A stretch of DNA of 64,000 nucleotides from Mycobacterium lentiflavum (GTDB lineage Bacteria > Actinomycetota > Actinomycetes > Mycobacteriales > Mycobacteriaceae): NCBI RefSeq assembly GCF_022374895.2, contig NZ_CP092423.2:4650001-4714000 (forward strand), given 5' to 3'. A model generated the notes under the pieces. It saw only the letters and a program-made list of their open reading frames with translations. It did no database searches and was not told the DNA's origin. This document shows, piece by piece, positions 36,957-46,085 of this stretch. The translations under genes were made by a program, and so were the position numbers. Numbering within the stretch: position 1 is the stretch's first letter; each line of letters opens with the position of its first letter.

Positions 36957-38626
36957 TGAGCACAACGTCCGCGGGGATCGTCTTTCTCATCGCTCTCGTC
37001 GCGGCCCTGGTTGCGGTGCATGTGCCGTTGGGCGACTACATGTTTCGGGTCTACTCTGCGGAGAAGGACTCCTCCGTCGAGCGGGTGATCTACCGGCTGA
37101 TCGGCGTCGACTCACGCTCCGAGCAGACCTGGGGCGCCTACGCCCGAAGCGTCTTGGCATTCTCGTCGATCAGCATCCTCTTCTTGTTCGTATTCCAGCT
37201 CGTGCAGGGCAAATTGCCTTTGCACCTACATGATCCGGCTACCAAAATGACGCCGGCGCTGGCCTGGAACACCGCCGTCAGCTTCGTCACCAACACCAAC
37301 TGGCAGGCCTACTCCGGGGAATCAACACAGGGTCATCTGGTGCAAATGGCGGGACTGGCGGTACAGAACTTCGTCTCGGCCGCCGTCGGCATCGCAGTAG
37401 CGGTTGCGCTGGTGCGCGGCTTCGCCCGGAGGCGCACCGGTGATCTGGGAAACTTCTGGGTCGACCTGGTCCGCGGCACGCTGCGCATCCTGCTGCCGAT
37501 CGCGGTCATCGGGGCGATTGTGTTGATCGCGGGCGGGGCGATCGAGAACTTCCACCTCAACGACCAGGTTGTCAACACACTTGCCGGTACCCCACAGACC
37601 ATCACCGGCGGCCCAGTGGCCAGCCAGGAAGTCATCAAAGAGCTGGGCACCAACGGGGGCGGCTTCTACAACGCCAACTCCGCGCACCCCTTCGAAAACC
37701 CGAATCCGTGGACGAACTGGCTCGAGATTTTCCTGCTACTGATGATCAGCTTTTCGTTGCCGCGCACGTTCGGACGCATGGTGGGCAGCACCAAGCAGGG
37801 CTACGCGATCGCCTCGGTCATGGGGACGCTGTACCTCATCAGCGTGTCGCTCATGCTGTGGTTCCAATTGCAGCATCACGGCACGGTACCGACCGCGACC
37901 GGTGCGGCGATGGAAGGTGTCGAGCAACGGTTCGGCATCGCCGACTCGGCCGTATTTGCCGACTCGACAACGCTGACCTCTACCGGTGCCGTCGACTCGT
38001 TCCACGACTCGTACACCAGCCTCGGCGGGATGATGGCGCTGTTCAATATGCAGCTCGGTGAGGTCGCTCCCGGCGGCACCGGCTCCGGCCTGTACGGCAT
38101 GTTGATTTTGGCCGTGATCACCGTCTTCGTTGCCGGCCTGATGGTCGGGCGGACTCCGGAATACCTCGGCAAGAAGATCAACCCGCGCGAAATCAAGCTG
38201 GCGGCAAGCTATTTCCTGGTCACACCGCTGATCGTGCTGACCGGCACGGCGATTGCGATGGCGCTGCCGGGCGAACGCGCCGGCATGCTGAACACGGGCC
38301 CGCACGGGCTGTCGGAGGTCTTGTACGCGTTCACTTCCGCCGCCAACAACAACGGGTCCGCATTCGCGGGGATCAGCGTCAACACCAACTGGTACAACAC
38401 CGCCCTCGGACTGGCGATGGTCTTTGGCAGGTTCCTGCCGATCGTGTTGGTACTCGCCTTGGCCGGGTCGCTAGCCAAGCAGGGCAGCACGCCGGAATCG
38501 GCGGGAACGCTTCCCACCCACCGGCCACAGTTCGTCGGCATGGTCGCCGGCGTCACGTTGATCCTTGTTGCCCTCACTTTCCTGCCCATGCTCGCGCTCG
38601 GGCCTCTCGCTGAAGGAATCCATTGA
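36956..38626 (+). CDS. kdpA: K+-transporting ATPase subunit A KdpA
   Basis: 556 residues, about ten transmembrane helices. K+-selectivity and pore segments of the SKT superfamily are visible: FVTNTNWQAYSGE, LGTNGGGFYNANSAHPFENP, FTSAANNNGSAFAG. KdpA translocates K+. GTG 36956 (VSTTSAGIVF) follows CGGAGAGG at 6 bases and overlaps the kdpF stop. Its TGA overlaps the kdpB ATG (TGATG). Confidence 0.95.
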   Translation: MSTTSAGIVFLIALVAALVAVHVPLGDYMFRVYSAEKDSSVERVIYRLIGVDSRSEQTWGAYARSVLAFSSISILFLFVFQLVQGKLPLHLHDPATKMTPALAWNTAVSFVTNTNWQAYSGESTQGHLVQMAGLAVQNFVSAAVGIAVAVALVRGFARRRTGDLGNFWVDLVRGTLRILLPIAVIGAIVLIAGGAIENFHLNDQVVNTLAGTPQTITGGPVASQEVIKELGTNGGGFYNANSAHPFENPNPWTNWLEIFLLLMISFSLPRTFGRMVGSTKQGYAIASVMGTLYLISVSLMLWFQLQHHGTVPTATGAAMEGVEQRFGIADSAVFADSTTLTSTGAVDSFHDSYTSLGGMMALFNMQLGEVAPGGTGSGLYGMLILAVITVFVAGLMVGRTPEYLGKKINPREIKLAASYFLVTPLIVLTGTAIAMALPGERAGMLNTGPHGLSEVLYAFTSAANNNGSAFAGISVNTNWYNTALGLAMVFGRFLPIVLVLALAGSLAKQGSTPESAGTLPTHRPQFVGMVAGVTLILVALTFLPMLALGPLAEGIH

Positions 38627-40773
38627 TGACCGCGACCGTCGATTCGGCTGCGCCGACGCAGCCCTCACCCTCGCCCAACAAAAAACGGGTGCAGGGCGGC
38701 CTGCTCGACCCGAAGATGTTGTGGAAGTCAACGCCGGATGCGTTGCGCAAACTCGACCCGCGCACGCTGTGGCGCAACCCGGTGATGTTCATCGTTGAAA
38801 TCGGCGCCGCCTGGAGCACCGTGTTGGCGATCATCAGCCCGACCTGGTTCGCGTGGTTAACCGTGGTTTGGCTATGGCTGACCGTGGTTTTTGCCAATGT
38901 CGCGGAAGCGGTGGCCGAAGGACGCGGTAAAGCTCAGGCCGAAACGCTGCGCCGAGCAAAAACCCAGACGATGGCCCGGCGGCTCAAGAATTGGGAAGCC
39001 GGCACGCCTGGAGTCGAGGAAGAGGTCGCCGCACCGCTGCTGCAGCAGGGCGATGTCGTCGTCGTCGAGGCCGGCCAAGTCATACCGGGCGACGGCGACG
39101 TCGTGGAAGGCATTGCATCGGTTGACGAATCGGCGATCACCGGTGAGTCGGCGCCCGTGATCCGGGAGTCCGGGGGCGACCGTTCGGCGGTCACCGGTGG
39201 CACCACCGTGCTGAGCGACCGGATCGTCGTAAAAATCACCCAAAAGCCTGGGGAAAGCTTCATCGACCGGATGATCGCGCTCGTCGAGGGCGCCAACCGG
39301 CAGAAAACCCCCAATGAGATCGCCCTGAACATCCTGCTTGCCGCGTTGACGATCATCTTCGTCTTTGCCGTCGCGACCCTGCAACCGCTCGCGATCTACT
39401 CCAAGATGAACAATCCCGGCGTCCCAAATACCGAGGCGCTCAACACAAATGGCGTTACCGGGATCGTGATGGTATCGCTATTGGTTTGTCTGATACCCAC
39501 GACAATCGGCGCACTTCTGTCCGCCATCGGCATCGCCGGCATGGACCGGCTGGTTCAGCGCAACGTGTTGGCAATGTCCGGGCGGGCGGTGGAAGCTGCG
39601 GGCGACGTGAACACCCTGCTGCTCGACAAGACGGGCACCATCACGTTAGGCAATCGCCAAGCAGCTGCCTTCATCCCGCTCGACGGCGTCACCGATGAGC
39701 AGCTTGCCGATGCCGCGCAGTTGTCCAGCCTGGCCGACGAAACACCGGAAGGTCGCTCGGTCGTCGTCTTCGCCAAACAACACTTCGGGCTGCGCGCGCG
39801 CACCCCGGGCGAGCTAGCCCATGCCCAATGGGTGGAATTCTCAGCGACAACCCGGATGTCGGGTGTCGACCTCGACGGGCACCAATTACGCAAGGGCGCG
39901 GCCAGCTCGGTCTCGGAATGGGTGCGCAATCAAGGCGGCACGGTGTCGCACCAGCTCGGCGAGATCGTTGACGGGATCTCTGCCGGCGGCGGCACCCCCT
40001 TGGTCGTCGGTGAGATCCGCGACGGCGAGGCCGCAGTGCTGGGAGTCATCCACCTCAAAGACGTTGTCAAGCAAGGCATGCGGGATCGCTTCGACGAGAT
40101 GCGCAAGATGGGCATCCGAACGGTGATGATCACCGGCGACAACCCGTTGACTGCCAAGGCGATTGCAGACGAGGCCGGTGTCGACGACTTCCTCGCCGAA
40201 GCCACGCCCGAGGACAAACTGGCGCTGATCAAGCGCGAACAAGCCGGCGGCAAACTGGTCGCGATGACCGGTGACGGCACCAATGACGCCCCGGCCCTGG
40301 CCCAGGCCGACGTGGGCGTGGCGATGAACACCGGCACCTCGGCCGCCAAAGAAGCCGGCAACATGGTCGATCTCGACTCAGACCCAACGAAACTCATCGA
40401 GATCGTCGAGATCGGTAAGCAGCTGCTGATCACTCGCGGCGCATTGACGACGTTCTCAATCGCCAACGACATCGCGAAGTACTTCGCGATCATCCCGGCC
40501 ATGTTTGTAGGGCTGTTTCCCGGTCTAGATCTGATCAACATCATGCGGCTGCACAGCCCGCAGTCGGCGATCCTGTCCGCGGTGATTTTCAATGCGGTCG
40601 TGATCGTGGCGCTGATCCCGCTGTCGCTGCGGGGTGTGCGCTACACGCCGAGCAGCGCGTCAAAGCTGTTGAGCCGCAACCTCTATATCTACGGGCTCGG
40701 CGGAATCATCGCACCGTTCGTCGGGATCAAGCTGATAGACCTCGTTATCCAATTCGTCCCGGGGATGTCCTGA
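38626..40773 (+). CDS. kdpB: K+-transporting P-type ATPase subunit B KdpB
   Basis: 715 residues. P-type ATPase with the phosphorylated D334 in LLLDKTGTI, the actuator loop motif DESAITGESAPV, nucleotide-binding KGAASSV, and the hinge MTGDGTNDAPALAQADVGVAM. It provides ATP hydrolysis for KdpA transport. ATG 38626 is chosen (a TTG one codon earlier is also in frame) because it overlaps the kdpA stop. A Pro/Ser-rich N-terminal stretch of ~20 residues precedes the first helix. Confidence 0.96.
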   Translation: MTATVDSAAPTQPSPSPNKKRVQGGLLDPKMLWKSTPDALRKLDPRTLWRNPVMFIVEIGAAWSTVLAIISPTWFAWLTVVWLWLTVVFANVAEAVAEGRGKAQAETLRRAKTQTMARRLKNWEAGTPGVEEEVAAPLLQQGDVVVVEAGQVIPGDGDVVEGIASVDESAITGESAPVIRESGGDRSAVTGGTTVLSDRIVVKITQKPGESFIDRMIALVEGANRQKTPNEIALNILLAALTIIFVFAVATLQPLAIYSKMNNPGVPNTEALNTNGVTGIVMVSLLVCLIPTTIGALLSAIGIAGMDRLVQRNVLAMSGRAVEAAGDVNTLLLDKTGTITLGNRQAAAFIPLDGVTDEQLADAAQLSSLADETPEGRSVVVFAKQHFGLRARTPGELAHAQWVEFSATTRMSGVDLDGHQLRKGAASSVSEWVRNQGGTVSHQLGEIVDGISAGGGTPLVVGEIRDGEAAVLGVIHLKDVVKQGMRDRFDEMRKMGIRTVMITGDNPLTAKAIADEAGVDDFLAEATPEDKLALIKREQAGGKLVAMTGDGTNDAPALAQADVGVAMNTGTSAAKEAGNMVDLDSDPTKLIEIVEIGKQLLITRGALTTFSIANDIAKYFAIIPAMFVGLFPGLDLINIMRLHSPQSAILSAVIFNAVVIVALIPLSLRGVRYTPSSASKLLSRNLYIYGLGGIIAPFVGIKLIDLVIQFVPGMS

Positions 40774-40774
40774 C

Positions 40775-41698
40775 ATGAAGTTTTCAAATTTCGTCCGCGT
40801 GCACTGGGCCGCCTTTCGTGCACTGCTGGTGCTGACCGTGATCACCGGCTTGGCGTATCCCGTGTTCATCTGGCTGGTCGCGCAGATCCCCGGATTGCAC
40901 GACAAGGCGGAGGGATCGATTCTCACCGTGAACGGCAAGCCGATCGGCAGCCGGCTGATCGGTCAACTGTTCACCGACAAGGACGGCAACGCACTGCCGC
41001 AGTACTTCCAGAGCCGACCGTCGGCGGCCGGCACCGGGTACGACCCGACGTCGACGAGCGCGAGCAACCTCGGGCCGGAAAGCATCGTCGACACACCGGC
41101 CGACCCAGCGCAATTGGCGGCGGGGAAGTCCGCATCGGACGCAGGCTTCAAGCCGAGCCTGCTGACACAGGTGTGCACGCGTAGCGCTACCGTGGGCCAG
41201 CTGGAGGGTGTGGACGGTTCGCGTCCGTTCTGCACCGGCGGCGGAGTGGGCGCGGTGCTCTCCGTGATCGGCTCTCGCGACGCACGCGGAAACGTCACTC
41301 ACCCCACCCAAGTGATCAGCGTCAACGAGCCGTGCCAGACGACGCAGACGCCGTTCCTCACCAGCTACCAGGGCGTGCGGGTGCAGTGCGCGAAGTACGG
41401 CGAGGACTACTCGATCGGCCAGATCGTGCCCATCCGTGGGGCCGCACCCGCCAACCCCTCCGTACCCGCCGATGCGGTCACCGCCAGCGGTAGTGGGCTC
41501 GACCCAGACATCTCGCCGGCCTACGCCGACATCCAGGTCGCCCGGGTGGCCAGGACTCGCCATGTCAGCCCCGATCAGATCAAGTCGGTCCTGGCTCAGT
41601 ACCGCAGCGGCCGTGACCTTGGATTCTTCGGAGAGCCCACGGTGAACGTGTTGCAGCTCAACCTCCAACTCGACCGCAAATATCCGGTATCGAGCTGA
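40775..41698 (+). CDS. kdpC: K+-transporting ATPase subunit C KdpC, enlarged
   Basis: 307 residues, against about 190 for E. coli and M. tuberculosis KdpC. One N-terminal transmembrane helix (LLVLTVITGLAYPVFIWLV) and the conserved ends are intact: QYFQSRPSA, SNLGPES, then VTASGSGLDPDISPAYA and FFGEPTVNVLQLNLQL. An extra ~125 residues (about 104-229) with four cysteines (134, 153, 187, 205) lies between these blocks on the extracytoplasmic side. Starts one base after the kdpB stop. Confidence 0.94.
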   Translation: MKFSNFVRVHWAAFRALLVLTVITGLAYPVFIWLVAQIPGLHDKAEGSILTVNGKPIGSRLIGQLFTDKDGNALPQYFQSRPSAAGTGYDPTSTSASNLGPESIVDTPADPAQLAAGKSASDAGFKPSLLTQVCTRSATVGQLEGVDGSRPFCTGGGVGAVLSVIGSRDARGNVTHPTQVISVNEPCQTTQTPFLTSYQGVRVQCAKYGEDYSIGQIVPIRGAAPANPSVPADAVTASGSGLDPDISPAYADIQVARVARTRHVSPDQIKSVLAQYRSGRDLGFFGEPTVNVLQLNLQLDRKYPVSS

Positions 41699-41710
41699 CG
41701 GCTTAGGGGG

Positions 41711-44290
41711 ATGATGGTTGACGTGAGCGACGTCTCCCTCAAAGACCACCATCCCAAGCGCGGGGAGCTACGCATCTATCTCGGTGCGGCTCCGGGCGTC
41801 GGCAAGACGTACGCCATGCTCGGCGAGGCACACCGGCGCCTGGAACGCGGCACCGATCTGGTTGCCGCCGTGGTGGAGACCCATGGCCGCCGCAAGACGG
41901 CGGAGATGATCGAAGGCATCGAAACCATCCCGCCGCGGTACATCGAATACCGGGGCAGCACCTTCCCCGAACTCGACGTGCCCGCCGTGCTGGCACGTCA
42001 TCCGCAGGTCGTGCTGGTCGACGAACTCGCCCACACCAATACACCGGGCAGCAAGAACCAGAAACGTTGGCAGGACGTCGAGGAACTTCTCGACGCCGGG
42101 ATCAGCGTGATCTCCACGGTCAACATTCAGCACCTGGAAAGCCTCAACGACGTCGTCGCCCAGATCACCGGTATCGAACAGAAGGAGACGATCCCGGATT
42201 CGATCGTCCGCGAGGCCGCGCAGGTCGAGCTCATCGATATCACGCCGGAGGCGCTGCGGCGCAGGCTTTCCCACGGCAATGTCTATGCCCCCGAACGTAT
42301 CGACGCCGCGCTGTCGAACTACTTTCGCCGCGGAAATCTCACGGCCCTCAGGGAATTAGCGCTGTTGTGGCTGGCCGACCAGGTGGATACCGCCCTGGCA
42401 AAGTACCGCGCGGAGAACAAGATCACCGATATGTGGGAGGCACGCGAGCGCGTCGTCGTGGCGGTCACCGGTGGTCCGGAATCGGAAACGTTGGTTCGGC
42501 GAGCATCTCGCATCGCGTCGAAATCCAGCGCCGAGTTGATGGTTGTGCATGTTATCCGGGGCGACGGGCTGGCCGGCCTGTCCGAGACCCGGATGCACAA
42601 GATCCGCGAACTGGCCAACAGCCTGGACGCGTCGGTGCACACCGTGATCGGTGACGACGTGCCTACGGCGCTATTGGATTTCGCCCGCGAGATGAACGCC
42701 ACCCAGTTGGTGATCGGCACCTCGCGACGGTCCCGATGGGCCCGCATCTTCGAGGAGGGTATCGGCACGACCGTCGTCCAGCAGTCGGGCAAGATCGACG
42801 TGCACATCGTCACCCACGACGAATCCAAGCGGGGTTTTCATTTCGCGTCGTTTGCCCCTCGCGAGCGACGCATCGTGTCCTGGCTGGCCGCAATCATCGT
42901 GCCGTCGCTCATTTGCGCCGTCACGGTGACGATGCTGGACCCCTATCTGGACACCGGCGGGGAAAGCGCGCTGTTCTTCGTCGGAGTCCTGCTGGTGGGC
43001 TTGCTGGGAGGTGTTGCCCCGGCGGCCCTTTCGGCGGTGCTGTCCGGACTGCTGCTGAATTACTTCCTGATTGCTCCGCGGCACAGTTTCACGATCGCCG
43101 AACCCAACAGTGCCATCACCGAATTGGTGCTGTTGCTGATCGCTGTCGCGGTCGCGGTGCTCGTCGACTTCGCCGCCAAACGCACCCGCGAAGCCCGACT
43201 GGCGGCTCAAGAGGCCGAGCTGCTGACGCTGTTCGCGGGTTCGGTGCTGCGCGGCGCGGACCTCGAGACGCTGCTGGAACGGGTGCGCGAGACCTACTCC
43301 CAGCGCGCGGTGAGCATGCTGCGCGAGCCCAGCGAGGAAGACCGCGCCGCCGGCAAGAAGAGCTACATCGTCGCCTGCGTGGGCAAAGATCCTTGTGTGA
43401 CAGTCGATTCCGCGGATACCGCGATCGAGGTCGGTGACGACGAATTCTGGATGCTGATGGCGGGACGCAAGCTGTCCGCCCGCGACCGCAGGGTGCTGAC
43501 CGCGGTTGCCAAGCAGGCCGCCGGCCTGATCCGTCAGGGCGAGCTGGCCGAGGAGGCCAGCCGAACTGAGGCGGTCGTGCGCGCCGACGAGCTGCGGCGC
43601 TCGCTGCTCTCCGCGGTCAGCCATGACTTGCGGACACCGCTGGCGGCGGCCAAGGTCGCGGTGTCCAGTCTGCGCGCCGAAGACGTCGCCTTCTCCGCCG
43701 AGGACACCGCCGAATTACTGGCCACCATCGAGGAATCCATCGACCAGCTGACCGCCTTGGTCGGAAACCTGCTTGATTCTTCGCGTCTGGCAGCGGGCGT
43801 GGTCTGCCCGGACCTGCGTACGGTCTATCTTGAGGAATCCGTGCAGCGTGCGCTGGTCAGTATCGGCAAGGGCGCCACCGGCTTCTACCGATCCGCGATC
43901 GACCGCGTCAAGGTCGACGTGGGCGATGCGGTGGCGATGGCCGATCCCGGGCTGCTGGAACGGGTGCTTGCCAACCTGATCGACAACGCGCTGCGTTACG
44001 CGCCCAACTGCGTGGTTCGGGTCAACGCCGGGCGGGTCGGCGATCGGGTGCTGATCAATGTGATCGACGAAGGCCCTGGAATCCCGCATGGGGCCGAAGA
44101 TCAGATCTTCGAGGCATTCCAGCGGCTGGGCGATCACGACAACACCACCGGTGTGGGACTGGGGATGTCGGTGGCGCGCGGCTTCGTCGAAGCCATGGGA
44201 GGCAGCATCGCGGCCGGCGACACTCCTGGGGGTGGACTCACCGTCGTCGTAGAATTGGCTGCACCGCCGCAACCGATTGGTGTCCGATGA
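41711..44290 (+). CDS. kdpD: Osmosensitive K+ sensor histidine kinase KdpD
   Basis: 859 residues from ATG 41711 (ATG 41714 is equally possible); TTAGGGGG precedes. The N-terminal KdpD domain has Walker A GAAPGVGKT (25-33) and VDELAHTNTPGS. A universal-stress-type domain follows (~250-370), then transmembrane helices (~395-490), a GAF-like region, and the kinase core with H638 in AVSHDLRTPLA and GVGLGMSVARGFVEAMGG. It senses K+ limitation and, by Kdp precedent, phosphorylates KdpE. Same strand as kdpFABC, 12 bases after kdpC. Confidence 0.96.
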   Translation: MMVDVSDVSLKDHHPKRGELRIYLGAAPGVGKTYAMLGEAHRRLERGTDLVAAVVETHGRRKTAEMIEGIETIPPRYIEYRGSTFPELDVPAVLARHPQVVLVDELAHTNTPGSKNQKRWQDVEELLDAGISVISTVNIQHLESLNDVVAQITGIEQKETIPDSIVREAAQVELIDITPEALRRRLSHGNVYAPERIDAALSNYFRRGNLTALRELALLWLADQVDTALAKYRAENKITDMWEARERVVVAVTGGPESETLVRRASRIASKSSAELMVVHVIRGDGLAGLSETRMHKIRELANSLDASVHTVIGDDVPTALLDFAREMNATQLVIGTSRRSRWARIFEEGIGTTVVQQSGKIDVHIVTHDESKRGFHFASFAPRERRIVSWLAAIIVPSLICAVTVTMLDPYLDTGGESALFFVGVLLVGLLGGVAPAALSAVLSGLLLNYFLIAPRHSFTIAEPNSAITELVLLLIAVAVAVLVDFAAKRTREARLAAQEAELLTLFAGSVLRGADLETLLERVRETYSQRAVSMLREPSEEDRAAGKKSYIVACVGKDPCVTVDSADTAIEVGDDEFWMLMAGRKLSARDRRVLTAVAKQAAGLIRQGELAEEASRTEAVVRADELRRSLLSAVSHDLRTPLAAAKVAVSSLRAEDVAFSAEDTAELLATIEESIDQLTALVGNLLDSSRLAAGVVCPDLRTVYLEESVQRALVSIGKGATGFYRSAIDRVKVDVGDAVAMADPGLLERVLANLIDNALRYAPNCVVRVNAGRVGDRVLINVIDEGPGIPHGAEDQIFEAFQRLGDHDNTTGVGLGMSVARGFVEAMGGSIAAGDTPGGGLTVVVELAAPPQPIGVR

Positions 44291-44322
44291 CCCGCTCCGG
44301 CAACGATGCAGTGGGGGCATCG

Positions 44323-44334
44323 CCCGCTTGCGGG
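44323..44334 (+). repeat. Small GC hairpin in the kdpD-kdpE gap
   Basis: CCCGC-TT-GCGGG inside a G-rich 61-base spacer between kdpD and kdpE; the sequence after it supplies the kdpE ribosome site (GAGAGGAG). It may mask or pace kdpE translation. Inference only. Confidence 0.4.
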
Positions 44335-44351
44335 GGAGAGGAGCGGCGCCG

Positions 44352-45032
44352 ATGACCAGAGTCTTGGTGATCGACGACGAGCCGCACATCTTGCGCGCGC
44401 TGCGCATCAACTTGTCGGTGCGCGGCTACGAGGTCGTCACCGCGGCGACCGGTGCCGGCGCCCTGCGCGCCGCGGCCGAACACAAACCCGACGTGGTGAT
44501 CCTCGATCTCGGCCTGCCCGATATCTCGGGCATCGAGGTGCTCGCCGGTCTGCGCGGGTGGCTGACGGTACCGGTGATCGTGTTGTCCGCGCGCACCGAT
44601 TCTTCCGACAAGGTCGAGGCGCTGGACGCCGGGGCTGACGACTACGTCACGAAACCCTTTGGGATGGACGAGTTTCTGGCTCGACTGCGGGCAGCGGTGC
44701 GCCGCAATGCCGCGGCCTCCGAGTTGGACGAGCCGGTGGTGGAAACCGACGCGTTCACCGTCGACCTGGCCGCCAAGAAGGTCACCAAGAGCGGCGCCGA
44801 GGTGCACCTCACCCCGACCGAATGGGGCATGCTCGAGGTGCTGGTGCGCAATCGCGGGAAGCTGGTCGGCCGCGAGGAATTGCTCAAAGAGGTGTGGGGG
44901 CCAGCGTACGCCACCGAAACCCATTACCTGCGTGTGTATCTCGCTCAGTTGCGACGCAAACTCGAAGACGACCCGTCGCATCCCAAGCACCTGCTGACCG
45001 AATCCGGCATGGGCTACCGCTTCGAGGCCTGA
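44352..45032 (+). CDS. kdpE: Response regulator KdpE
   Basis: 226 residues, OmpR/PhoB family. The receiver has acidic pair DDE at 8-10, phospho-acceptor D52 (VVILDLGLPDISG), and Lys in VTKPFGMDE. The DNA-binding winged helix ends in HLLTESGMGYRFEA. It activates kdp transcription under K+ limitation. ATG 44352 is supported by AGGAG about 9 bases upstream and by length. Its stop codon lies inside the first copy of a 19-bp tandem duplication. Confidence 0.96.
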   Translation: MTRVLVIDDEPHILRALRINLSVRGYEVVTAATGAGALRAAAEHKPDVVILDLGLPDISGIEVLAGLRGWLTVPVIVLSARTDSSDKVEALDAGADDYVTKPFGMDEFLARLRAAVRRNAAASELDEPVVETDAFTVDLAAKKVTKSGAEVHLTPTEWGMLEVLVRNRGKLVGREELLKEVWGPAYATETHYLRVYLAQLRRKLEDDPSHPKHLLTESGMGYRFEA

Positions 45033-45066
45033 GTGCGCTGTGGGCGTCTGAGTGCGCTGTGGGCGT
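45029..45066. repeat. Two perfect tandem copies of a 19-bp unit
   Basis: The unit CTGAGTGCGCTGTGGGCGT occurs at 45029-45047 and 45048-45066 with no mismatch. The kdpE TGA is inside the first copy. The unit resembles the arm of the adjoining palindrome, so it is probably part of the same repeat element. Confidence 0.85.
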
Positions 45067-45126
45067 TGAGTGTGCGCTTAGGACGGCGACACGCCGGGCC
45101 CGGCCGCCGTGGACGCACACTCAACG
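45064..45126. repeat. Palindromic repeat, copy B (convergent-gap hairpin family)
   Basis: Perfect 13-bp arms at 45064-45076 and 45114-45126 (CGTTGAGTGTGCG and complement). An inner 6-bp stem ACGGCG/CGCCGT at 45083-45088 and 45105-45110 encloses the shared core CGACACGCCGGG. Lies between kdpE (plus) and ppx2 (minus), which converge. Confidence 0.8.
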
Positions 45127-45143
45127 GCGTTAGCGCACAGCTG

Positions 45144-46085
45144 CTACGCGATCGACAGCACGATGCCGTCGAGGATGTCATGCTCGCTGACGGTCAGCTC
45201 GTCGATGCCGGCCCGGGCGCGAAACTCACGGGCCAGCTCCTGCACCACGATCGCGCCGCCCCCGATCACATCGGCGCGGCCCTGGTGCATCGGCGGCAGC
45301 GCGACGCGCTGTGCTTTGGTCATGCCGATCAGCTTCTCGCACACCGACACCAAGTCGTCGCCGTTGACCCGCGAAAGATGAATGGCCGCAGCATCATACG
45401 TCGTCATGTTGTGTGCCAGCGCCGACAGCGTAGTCATCGTACCGGCCAGCCCGACCCAGGTCCGGGCTGCCTCGACGGGCACGGACCGCAGCGCGGGCCC
45501 CAGCCGCTCGCGCACGAACGCACGCGCCGCATCCACTTCCGCAGCCGTCGGCGGGTCGGAGTGCAGGCAGCGTTCGGTCAGCCGGACACAGCCGATGTCG
45601 GCCGAGTAGCTCGCGATCACCTGGTCTGCGCCCAGCACGATCTCTGTCGAGCCGCCGCCCAAGTCGACGACAACGAAAGGCCCACGGGCGCTATCTAATT
45701 CACCGACCGCGCCGCGGAACGACAGCTCGGCCTCTTCGGCTCCGGTGATCACCTGGGCGACAGTGCCGGGCAGCACCCCGCCCAGCACCTCGGCGGTCAT
45801 CGCGAAGAAGTCGTCGCGGTTGCTGACGTCGCGAGCGGCCGAGGTGGCAACCATCCGAACCCGCTCGACGCCATGGGCTTTCATCAGCTCCGCATAGTCG
45901 ACGAGCGCGATCCTGGCCCGCTCGATCGCCTCCGGCGCGAACTGGCCCGTGGCGTCGACACCCTGACCCAACCGCACGATCCGGGTCTCGCGGTGCACGT
46001 CACGCAGCTGCCCGTCGAAGACGTCGGCGATCAGCAACCGAATCGAGTTGGTGCCGCAGTCGACACCGGCGGCTCTCAGTGCCAC
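45144..46085 (-). CDS. ppx2: Exopolyphosphatase/guanosine pentaphosphatase family protein
   Basis: 313 residues from GTG 46085. Actin-like ATPase fold of the Ppx/GppA family: phosphate-1 AGVDCGTNSIRLLIAD, VATSAARDVSNRDDF, phosphate-2 VVDLGGGSTEIVLG, and adenosine-side GLAGTMTTL. It cleaves terminal phosphate from polyphosphate or acts on (p)ppGpp; Rv1026 is reported as PPX2. The start overlaps the upstream DUF501 gene by 10 bases. Last gene of the eno-divIC-DUF501-ppx2 unit. Confidence 0.9.
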   Translation of the reverse strand: MALRAAGVDCGTNSIRLLIADVFDGQLRDVHRETRIVRLGQGVDATGQFAPEAIERARIALVDYAELMKAHGVERVRMVATSAARDVSNRDDFFAMTAEVLGGVLPGTVAQVITGAEEAELSFRGAVGELDSARGPFVVVDLGGGSTEIVLGADQVIASYSADIGCVRLTERCLHSDPPTAAEVDAARAFVRERLGPALRSVPVEAARTWVGLAGTMTTLSALAHNMTTYDAAAIHLSRVNGDDLVSVCEKLIGMTKAQRVALPPMHQGRADVIGGGAIVVQELAREFRARAGIDELTVSEHDILDGIVLSIA

